Origin: CAIXSC01 sp046349855
Lineage (GTDB): Bacteria > Planctomycetota > Planctomycetia > Pirellulales > Pirellulaceae
Assembly: GCA_046349855.1 (NCBI GenBank)
Contig: JAXMBM010000005.1
Coordinates: forward strand, 121,061-185,060
DNA: 64,000 nucleotides
Reading direction: 5' to 3'
In this document: positions 56,785-64,000 of the stretch, piece after piece
How positions within the stretch are numbered: position 1 is the stretch's first letter
Layout of the letters: each line of letters begins with the position of its first letter
The notes under the pieces: model-generated
Databases searched by the model: none
Told to the model about the DNA's origin: nothing
Seen by the model: the letters and a program-made list of their open reading frames with translations, nothing else
Program-made: the position numbers and the translations under genes

Positions 56785-57744
56785 ATGTCGTCGCGTGAAG
56801 TCCCACGATCAATTCGTTTCCGTATCTCGCTGAGACTCATGCTCGCAGCATTTACGTCGATGTGCGTCGTTGCCGCAATTGTGGGTCCGAGGTTCAGGTA
56901 CTTGGCACTTCAGCGTGAAACCGTGCGTGTCTTATGTAAGGGACACCCGTACACTGGTTCAATGACTGCCAGGGAACTCAGTGGTGCTTCCGTGACTTGG
57001 TGGTGTGCGAATGAAGTGCGCGTGTTCGAATTTGTCTTAGACTCACCTCCACCGGCTGACATTGCGTTACTTCGCAACTTTCGCGGGCTTGAACATCTAT
57101 CATTCACTGGGTTTGTACTCACCCGCGATCAAGTCAACTCTATCCCTGTCATGCCTCAAGTGAAGTCTCTGCTTCTCCATGGCGAGGACCGTCCAGTCTG
57201 GTACCGAGTCGATGATGCGACCCTCCTACCGGCATTCGATATTGAGCCGCTGGCAGACAAGTTTCCATCACTCCAACGGCTCGAAATTTCATCTCTGGAC
57301 CTATCAGACGCGTCTGTTCGGAGGATATCTACGTTCCACCTACTCAGGGAACTGGAATTGCGTGACGCGTTATTCACTCCGGACATGCTGCTCGAGATAT
57401 CACGTATCCCGAGCCTCACTAGTCTTATCATCACGGTCGATTATGAGTATTCGGAACGACCGTTGTTTGGGGATGCTGACCTGAAGCATCTATCACGACT
57501 GCCGAGGCTGAAGCACTTGACACTCTCCAGTCGACACCTTACAAAAGACTGCATCGAGCTACTACGCGATATTACATCGCTGGAAGAGTTGAATTTGCGC
57601 TACGGGTCGGAATATGCAACAATGGACGAGCGTGAGGAGATCAGACGGCAACTTCCCGGGGTACGAGTCGCGATCCTTCCAGGTGATAGTTATCTCGACA
57701 GCCTGCGCATGGATTTCGGCAGTGGGGTGCAATCTCGCGAATAA
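56785..57744 (+). CDS. Leucine-rich-repeat membrane protein
   Basis: 319 residues from ATG 56785, with AGGAGG 7 bases upstream. One N-terminal membrane segment (about 11-32, SLRLMLAAFTSMCVVAAIVG) follows the RFRISLR motif that precedes the membrane helix in many planctomycete proteins. The outer part has about six leucine-rich repeats, for example LEHLSFTGFVLTRDQVNSIP and LKHLTLSSRHLTKDCIELL. It is likely a surface-facing binding protein. Codon use is closer to the toxin tips than to the RHS core, so it may belong to the same accessory cargo. Confidence 0.82.
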   Translation: MSSREVPRSIRFRISLRLMLAAFTSMCVVAAIVGPRFRYLALQRETVRVLCKGHPYTGSMTARELSGASVTWWCANEVRVFEFVLDSPPPADIALLRNFRGLEHLSFTGFVLTRDQVNSIPVMPQVKSLLLHGEDRPVWYRVDDATLLPAFDIEPLADKFPSLQRLEISSLDLSDASVRRISTFHLLRELELRDALFTPDMLLEISRIPSLTSLIITVDYEYSERPLFGDADLKHLSRLPRLKHLTLSSRHLTKDCIELLRDITSLEELNLRYGSEYATMDEREEIRRQLPGVRVAILPGDSYLDSLRMDFGSGVQSRE

Positions 57745-57779
57745 CACCCCACAGGAGGGGTGAACTGGTCTTGGGAAAA

Positions 57780-57849
57780 TGAGGCGTCCTTCGCCAAACT
57801 GGGCGTGCTTTTTTGGTGATCCAAACACCCAGCAGGAAAGGACGCCTCA
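57780..57849. repeat. 12-bp inverted repeat around a 46-bp centre
   Basis: TGAGGCGTCCTT (57780-57791) and AAGGACGCCTCA (57838-57849) are perfect inverted copies. The short centre holds a T6 run. It could be a terminator of the LRR gene or the tip of a lost element. Confidence 0.5.
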
Positions 57850-58017
57850 GTGATTAAGGCTACAACAAGTTCGACTTCGGTTGCAACCAGTGATCCTTCG
57901 GTAGTCGGGGGGGCAGGCGGGGGCATGGATGTGCGGGTCTGCGTAACGGGCCCGTTGGTACGGTTGGGATCGCGGGCGTGGGAACGGGTGGAACGACAGG
58001 GCGATTGCGCGAAGCTA

Positions 58018-59203
58018 AATGACCTTGCGTGATTCTGGGACAGGTATCAGATGGATTGCGCGTAGCGGTGCTGGCCGGTACGGCGTCGAATCTCCAAATA
58101 GTCGTGCACGTTCCTCATGAGGTCGCTCATGTCTGCGCAGGTGTGGTTGCGCGTCACGTTGTCGTGCAGGTCTTTCCATAATCGCTCGATGCGATTGTAG
58201 TCAGGACAGTAGGGGGGCAAGAAGTGGAATTGCACCCTGTCGCCCCAACGACGACGCGCGAACTCGACGGCGCGACTCGAGTGAATCCGAAAGTTGTCCA
58301 GCACCAGATGGATCGTGGTGCAGCGTGCATAGGCCCGCGATACCAAATGATCGACGAGCGTGATAAAGAGCGCGCTGGTTTTTCGCTCTCCTTCCACCCA
58401 AGTCAAGCGTCCGGTGCGGGCGTTGAGTGCTCCGGCCAAATAGCGTTTCTCGTTCTTCCCCGGTGTCGTCACTTCCTTCTGCTGACCCAGGAGCATGTAA
58501 TCGTCGCCGATCTTGGGATTGAGGTGAATGTCGACCTCGTCCAGGTACAGCAGCACGTCACCGGACGGCAGTGCTTGTTCCAAGCGAAGGATTTGATTCA
58601 ACCGCCGGGTTTTCGCGGCCTCGGGCCACGGGCAACCCACCGTCGGCTTGGGGCGTCCGCGTCGAACCTGCAACGACGTCAGCAGGCGGCTCATCCTCGA
58701 ACGACTGATCTTCGTGTTCGTGCGTTGATAGGCGACTCGAATCAACAGTTCCTGGGTCCATGTCGTGCGTTGGAATCCATGCTCCTGTGGCGAGCCGGCC
58801 ACGGCCTCCAAGACCACCGTCACGTAGGCCTCGTGAACCTTCAGTTCACCGTTTTCCGCGCGGCGATCTGCCAGCCCTTCCAATCCGCCCTCCAGGAATC
58901 GTTGACCGACGCGATACACCTGACTGCGGCCACAACCCAGAATTCGCGCAATCACCGTCGGCGACTCGCCACGCGCCAGGTTGCGCACGATTTTGAACCG
59001 TGCCCTCAACGCGGGATCATCGCACCGCATCGCTCCACCCACGATCATCCGCCGAAAACTCCGGTTCAGGGTCTTCCAAACTGATCGCACATCCTCCACC
59101 ATACTCATCAGGAGCTCCTTTCACTTGTCGAGGCTTGAGAATCAACACAAGTGTCTGCGAGCTCCTGTTTTACCTATTTGTCCCAGAATCGCGCAAGGTC
59201 ATT
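58018..59203 (-). mobile_element. Complete IS630-family insertion sequence
   Basis: 1186 bp bounded by inverted repeats of about 25 bp with one mismatch (AATGACCTTGCGTGATTCTG at the left end, AATGACCTTGCGCGATTCTG read inward from the right). Flanking TA dinucleotides at 58016-58017 and 59204-59205 are the target duplication expected for this family. Confidence 0.92.
58047..59108 (-). CDS. IS630-family transposase
   Basis: 353 residues, apparently intact. The N-terminal HTH region (ARGESPTVIARILGCGRSQV) is followed by the RNase H-like catalytic core. The DDE/D acids are in LLYLDEVDIHLNP, TIHLVLDNFRIHSS and PPYCPDYNRIERLWKDLH. It catalyses cut-and-paste insertion at TA sites. It fills nearly all of the element between the terminal repeats. 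Confidence 0.96.
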   Translation of the reverse strand: MSMVEDVRSVWKTLNRSFRRMIVGGAMRCDDPALRARFKIVRNLARGESPTVIARILGCGRSQVYRVGQRFLEGGLEGLADRRAENGELKVHEAYVTVVLEAVAGSPQEHGFQRTTWTQELLIRVAYQRTNTKISRSRMSRLLTSLQVRRGRPKPTVGCPWPEAAKTRRLNQILRLEQALPSGDVLLYLDEVDIHLNPKIGDDYMLLGQQKEVTTPGKNEKRYLAGALNARTGRLTWVEGERKTSALFITLVDHLVSRAYARCTTIHLVLDNFRIHSSRAVEFARRRWGDRVQFHFLPPYCPDYNRIERLWKDLHDNVTRNHTCADMSDLMRNVHDYLEIRRRTGQHRYAQSI

Positions 59204-59388
59204 TAGTCAGCTGTGGGCGATTTGTCGGAAAGGTTTCGACATGGATAGTGATCGTGGAGGGGTGTATAGATATTAGCATCATTAATCAGTGTGCTGGTGA
59301 GTGCTCCATAAATACTTGGTTATAGCAATACTTCCATGGCTCCATGTGACGATTGCATGCATTGGGCATTTGGGCTGCGATTCTCGAT

Positions 59389-59844
59389 ATGTATGCCACG
59401 CTAAGGCTCGCGTTTCTCATCGCTGGAACGATACTCATGGTCGCAGCAGAGATTTGGCTACGGCATCATCGGCGTCGGCGAATCAAAGAACGGTCGCCGA
59501 TATCTATCGAAGAATGGGTGACAGCTCATTACGGATCCAGTCACGCATCGAGTGACCACATGACCGAAATACAAACGGCACTCGATCGGATCGGGCAGAT
59601 AGTTCATGTCGATCCAATGCAACTGCGGCCGAGTGATAGGCTTGATTTGCTTGCTGGTGCCGACCTTGTCGATTGTGACGATACTTATCTAGTTGCTACT
59701 GTTATTGAAGATGTCATCGGAGCGAATGAGAGCGGCAAGGCTCATTGCATCACAACAATTGATGACCTTATAAGCATAATCTGTAAGACGCCTTGCGTAA
59801 CTTCGGAGTCAAAGGCAAATAGAGGGAGGCCAGGCCAAGTCTGA
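59389..59844 (+). CDS. Hypothetical single-TM protein, orphan immunity candidate
   Basis: 151 residues from ATG 59389; a TTG 12 codons earlier is also open. One membrane helix (about 5-23) is followed by a basic HHRRRR stretch and a soluble domain: TALDRIGQIVHVDPMQLRPS then DRLDLLAGADLVDCDD and TIDDLISII. The helical pattern recalls acyl carrier-like folds but lacks the DSL serine. It sits between the IS630 element and RHS copy 3 and has no toxin directly upstream, so it may be the survivor of a cassette disrupted by the insertion. Confidence 0.6.
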   Translation: MYATLRLAFLIAGTILMVAAEIWLRHHRRRRIKERSPISIEEWVTAHYGSSHASSDHMTEIQTALDRIGQIVHVDPMQLRPSDRLDLLAGADLVDCDDTYLVATVIEDVIGANESGKAHCITTIDDLISIICKTPCVTSESKANRGRPGQV

Positions 59845-59959
59845 ATACCTCACATTCTCTATTTGCGGGCATCGTCAAAGCGGAGTATTTGGGGCCAGGT
59901 GTGAAGTGATAGATGTGGCTCGTTTTTGCAAGGCGAGTGACGGTACTACCAGCGTCGGC

Positions 59960-62914
59960 CGACGAAGCCTCGAATGTGATGCAAACGACCGTGAAACAGC
60001 GCTACCACAACGCGACGGGGACAGGCGAGCTGACCGGGCCGGCGGGCGCGCAGCCCAAGGCGCGCGTCACGTACTCGGCGTCGTGGCCCGATCCGCTCGG
60101 TCGCCAGCAGGCCGCGGCCGATTACGGCACCAACGGCGGCTCGGCGCTCAGTCGCCCCGCCACCATTCCCCCTCGCAGCGATACGGTGCTGGTCACGAGC
60201 CAAGACTACAACAGCGCGGGGCAAGTCGCCATTCAGACCAATCCGGCGGGCGTCTCCACCTGCCTGTTCTACGACGCGGCCGGTCGCCAGATCGTGATGA
60301 TCATGAACTGCACCGGGTCGAGTTCCAGCAGTTCGTCGTCTTCGTCGTCGTCCTCATCCAGCAGCGATTCGTCGTCGGGCTGCCTGGCGTCGCTCGACCA
60401 GAACGTGATCGTGCGCACCAGCTACAACGCCGACGGCAACGTGAGCGCGCTGGTCGCGGAGAACAGCGTGACCGGCTCGCAGACAACGCAGTATGTCTAC
60501 GGGACGACGTTGTCCGACAGCGGGATGGCGTCGAGCCTCTTGAAGCGCAAGGAGATCTATCCCGACTCGGTCGACGGCGACGACGAGATTCGCTTCGCCT
60601 ACAACCGCCAGGGCGAGGTGACGTCGATCCGCGACCAGAACGGCACGGTGCATACGTTCGACTACGACGGGCTGGGCCGCCCAATTCAGGATCGGATCAC
60701 GACGCTCGGTACGGGCGTCGACGGTACGGTGCGGCGGATCTCGACCAGCTACGAAGTGCGTGGGATGCGGGAGAAGATCACCAGCTGGAACGCCGCGACG
60801 GTCGGCAGCGGCAGCGTGGTGAACGAGGTGCAGTTCGCGTACAACGATTTCGGCCAGATTACCCATGACTATCAGGCGCACGCCGGCGCCGTGAGCACGT
60901 CGACCACGCCCCAGGTGCAGTACGGCTACGCGAGCGGCTCGTCGAACACGATTCGGCCGACTTCGATCACCTATCCCGACGGCCGAGTGATCACTTACGG
61001 TTACGGTTCGTCCGATTCGATGCCCGACGTGCTGAGTCGCGTGGCGGCGATCATCGACAGCGACGGCGGTTCGACGCACCTGGCCGACTATTCGTACCTG
61101 GGCCTGCGGACGTTCGTCGAAGTGGACTACACCGAACCGGACGTCAAATACACGCTGGTCGGCACGGCGGGCGGCAACGATCCCGACACGGGAGATATCT
61201 ACCGCGGCTTCGACCGCTTCGGGCGGATCAAGGACAGCTACTGGTACAACTACGGCAGTTTCACGGATGTGGACCGGATCAAGTACGGCTACGATCGCAA
61301 TAGCAACCGTACCTACCGGGAAAACACAGTCGCCGCGTCGTATGGCAAGAACTTCGACGAGAAGTACGAGCACGACTTGATCGACCGCCTGAAGCACATG
61401 GAGCGAGGCCGCCTGACGGCGGGCAAGGACGGGGTCACCGACAAGACGTTCGCCCAATGCTGGAGCCTGGACGAGACGGGCAACTGGAAGAAATTTCTGG
61501 AGGACAGCGACGGCGACGGCGCGTGGAACCTGAACCAGTTCCGCAGGCGAACACGGTGAACGAGATCACCGACATCAGCGAGCTCGCCGGCCCCGCGTGG
61601 GCGACGCCCGTCTACAACCGCGCCGGCAACATGACGACAATCCCCCAGCCGGCCGACCCGACGCAGTCGTTTACCGGCACCTACGACGCCTGGAACCGCT
61701 TGGTCAAGCTGGAAGACGGCTCGGGGACCGTCGCGCAGTACGAGTACGACGGTCTCTATCGGTGCACCATTAGCTATTCCTTGGCGGGCATTTGCGACTC
61801 TTATTCTACGATACAGTGGCAGACAATTGAAGAACGCATAAGTGCTTCGCCCCACGCTTACTGTCAAACAGTGTATGGGCTCCGGCGTATCGATGACATA
61901 GTACTGCGCGACCGGGAGACAGAGAACGGCAACGCCCCTTCAGAGCGGCTCTATGCTGCCACAGATGCGATCTCGAACGTGACGGCCCTTGCCTCAAATG
62001 ACGGAAATGTTGTCGAACGCTATTCATACAGTGCATTTGGCTCAGCTGAGGTAATGCAAGAGGATTTCCACTCTATACCACACTCTCAGTACGCATGGGA
62101 CATACGGGCGAACGCACGGAAGGTTGCGACCGAGTCATCGCTCTTAGATTTGCGGTTTCGAAGATACAATCCGCGATGCGGTGTCATTCTCACGCGAGAT
62201 CCTATTGGCTATCACGCACCGTCAATGTCGCTCACTACCTTCGCTCGCAATTCCCCTACGAAACATGGTGATCCGCTCGGCCTTCGGGAAGGCTTGTTGG
62301 CAGATGGCGACCTCACATTAGCATGCATTGAGGCGTGCGAGATACCAGCATCCGCCACATTCGATCAGTTATTGCATAACAACTGCTTCTTGCACTGCAC
62401 AGGCTCGTTTGTTAATGGCAGGAATTTAGGCATTCCGATTATTCTTAACGGAGGAAATCCGACAGCAACACAAAAGGAGTGCTGCAGGCAAACACTAAGG
62501 GGGCGTTCGATCTGGGCGATAGTAACGTGCTGCCAAGGCCAACTGCTCATCTGTTTGCATCTTGACAACGCCATTAAGGGCCATTTCTTCAGGGGACGAA
62601 TGAATCCACGTGCGTTCCAAATAATCCGGCTGTGTACACTTGCTCACGAAAGAGCCCATTTTCATCACCATGTACAATGTGGTCCAGCCAGCAAAGACTG
62701 TCTTATTACCACGCCGTATGGAAAGCCAGGTTACAGTGGCGAATCCACCTTCCTACGCGAATGCGAAGCCCATCAGGTCTCATTGAAATGCCTGCGGTCA
62801 CGGATTTCCATGTGCGGTAGCGATCAAGACTGCATTAGTGACATAAACACCGCGATCGACCACGACTTGAAAAACCTAAGGTGGCGTGGATGCGCGGACC
62901 GGTACTTCTATTAG
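59960..62914 (+). pseudogene. RHS/YD-repeat toxin, copy 3, with HExxH metallopeptidase-like tip
   Basis: Core homology to copy 1 starts at about 59960 (NVMQTTVKQRYHN). An ATG at 59913 gives an in-frame 548-residue frame to 61559. A one-base deletion near 61543 (cgcaggcgaac against cgcagcgcgaac in copy 2) shifts it to the 61560-62914 frame. A polyserine stretch is at 60318-60378. Homology to copies 1 and 2 ends near 61752. The tip has the RHS end signature RFRRYNPRCGVILTRDPIGY, many cysteines, then LCTLAHERAHFHHH (HExxH zinc motif) and FLRECEAHQ, a probable third ligand. Only the single indel separates it from a full core-tip protein. Confidence 0.85.
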
Positions 62915-62957
62915 TCAAATTGAGTGTTGGCATGTACCTCAACACAGTGAGTAGCTA

Positions 62958-63785
62958 ATGACAGGCGACCTTCTTCGTCGAGCGTTCTTGAGCAAGTTCC
63001 TATTGCCACAGCTTGCCTCTTTGTCATTGCTTCAGGCGTGTGGCCGCCAACGAGCAATAGACACGTCGTTGGATGACATTCAGGCGAATGGTTCAGAATC
63101 GGCATCCAGGCCTTTTTTGATGCCATACCTAGAATCGCATGGAACTGCATGGGTATCATTGCGGATTGAGTTCTTGGAATCCGGCGATGATGAATACTAT
63201 CTCAAGAACCCTGAGGGAGTGGCCTTTGGAGGTAGGCTGGAATTGGAAAATCCAAATGCGGAGGTGATTGGGCCGCATATACCTGAAATCGTCATCTGGA
63301 AAGATGGTGCGGTGGCTTGGGTGACTTCGCTGCCTGATGGTGAGCGGATATCGCGGGTAGGCTTCTGCGAAAAGCAAGGACGAGAGAAAATGGCGGGTCT
63401 TCTTCATGAACTGAGGAACGACCTGAAAAGGCTGGCTCCGAAAGATCTGTCTCATCTGCTCTTCGATTGTGTCGCCCTGGGTGCCATTGCCGTATGCGAC
63501 GGTAGTGATCGCTACGTGTTTGCGTCTGATTTGCTCGGAATGTATCGGATCGGAGAATATCGATATCGGAAAGGCACTACAGAAATGCAAATGCCAGTCG
63601 CTGAGAGTAGTCTATCTGAATTCTTATCCAAGCTATCTGGCCATGAGTTGCTCCTTTATCGGACGTGGGCGCGCTTGTTTGAGTGCCTTGCCGCGCTGAT
63701 TCCAAGAGAAGGCAAGCGAGTTTCAATGACACACGAGCTGTCCTGGGTTGTGCAGCGAGGGGCTCGGTATGGTATGTCGCCATGA
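62958..63785 (+). CDS. Putative lipoprotein, candidate immunity gene 3
   Basis: 275 residues starting 43 bp after the RHS stop. An N-terminal RR-containing hydrophobic segment ends in a lipobox-like SLLQACG (cysteine about residue 28). The rest is a mixed alpha/beta domain (EIVIWKDGAVAWVTSLPDGE) without a family I recognise. Position after the metallopeptidase-like tip suggests an immunity role. Its stop overlaps the next RHS start (ATGA). Confidence 0.68.
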   Translation: MTGDLLRRAFLSKFLLPQLASLSLLQACGRQRAIDTSLDDIQANGSESASRPFLMPYLESHGTAWVSLRIEFLESGDDEYYLKNPEGVAFGGRLELENPNAEVIGPHIPEIVIWKDGAVAWVTSLPDGERISRVGFCEKQGREKMAGLLHELRNDLKRLAPKDLSHLLFDCVALGAIAVCDGSDRYVFASDLLGMYRIGEYRYRKGTTEMQMPVAESSLSEFLSKLSGHELLLYRTWARLFECLAALIPREGKRVSMTHELSWVVQRGARYGMSP

Positions 63786-64000
63786 AGAATCTGCTTATGA
63801 GGTCATTAGATATAGGGATCTTGCCGCCGGGAAGGGCTTTGGGCACTTGGATACCGACATTTCCCAGCGCCGGTTCGTCGTCAGGCTGCGTGGCGTCGCT
63901 CGACCAGAACGTGATCGTGCGCACCAGCTACAACGCGGACGGCAACGTGAGCGCGCTGGTCGCGGAGAACAGCGTGACCGGCTCGCAGACGACGCAGTAC
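63782..64000 (+). CDS. RHS/YD-repeat protein, copy 4, 5' end (runs off window)
   Basis: ATG 63782 overlaps the previous stop by four bases. After a unique leader of about 31 codons (MKNLLMRSLDIGILPPGRAL), RHS core homology begins near 63874 inside the serine linker (SSSGC) and continues ASLDQNVIVRTSYNADGNVS to the window end with no frameshift. This point matches about 60373 in copy 3. The tip lies outside the window. The leader does not look like a signal peptide. Confidence 0.75.
   Translation, partial: MKNLLMRSLDIGILPPGRALGTWIPTFPSAGSSSGCVASLDQNVIVRTSYNADGNVSALVAENSVTGSQTTQY

Noticed and set aside
57850..58032. 60-codon frame beginning MIKATTSSTSVATS interrupted by IS630
   Set aside because: Rejoining across the insertion site gives a frame without recognisable family or ribosome site; kept as unexplained sequence only.

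Overview
The window looks like a planctomycete chromosome. The evidence is a high-GC background, two DUF1501 sulfatase-like secreted proteins, a cytochrome c / LamG / sorbosone-dehydrogenase-like giant protein, a DUF1549 remnant, a DWG-type Ser/Thr kinase fused to TPRs, large RHS proteins with polyserine linkers, and a small membrane protein starting with an NPYTPP motif. Gene family assignments are from reading the translations; no database search was run.

Layout. 1-4.2 kb: the 3' end of an Nramp transporter gene, tRNA-Ala(GGC), then a gene graveyard (broken FadR regulator, broken DUF1549 protein, primase zinc-finger scrap). 4.2-13.2 kb: kinase-TPR protein, small membrane protein, DUF1501 protein, and a large TPR protein on the minus strand. 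13.4-26 kb: housekeeping block with a 29-aa lysine/alanine-rich protein, radical SAM protein, ilvC and an acetolactate synthase small subunit, pentapeptide protein, scpA / RNase Z-like / hemW on plus, and a tight minus-strand run moaE-moaA-cysteine desulfurase preceded by three further minus-strand genes. 26-36.3 kb: plus-strand secreted proteins (solute-binding lipoprotein coupled to a 1376-aa cytochrome/propeller protein, DUF1593 protein, Tat-signal protein, second DUF1501 protein).

36.5-40.3 kb is a tandem array of seven Flp-type (type IVb) pilin genes with a period of about 586 bp. Each gene is preceded by a sigma-54 -24/-12 promoter. Copy 2 has lost one G of the -24 element and copy 3 carries a 2-nt frameshift.

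42.1-64 kb is an accessory region starting at tRNA-Ser(GGA): a transposase remnant, a TIGR04255 three-gene cluster, a truncated VapC, an excisionase-like fragment and a RepB-type primase fragment. It then passes into an RHS toxin cassette array. Four 5'-truncated RHS cores lie in the same orientation. The first three end in different C-terminal tips (a membrane-segment tip, a phospholipase A2-like tip, an HExxH metallopeptidase-like tip), each followed by an overlapping or close candidate immunity gene. The fourth core starts at 63782 with an ATGA overlap and runs off the window. An IS66 tnpA fragment is fused to the second core and an intact IS630 element sits between cassettes two and three. 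Cores one and two contain many single-base indels, so they are either decaying orphan modules or poorly assembled repeats.
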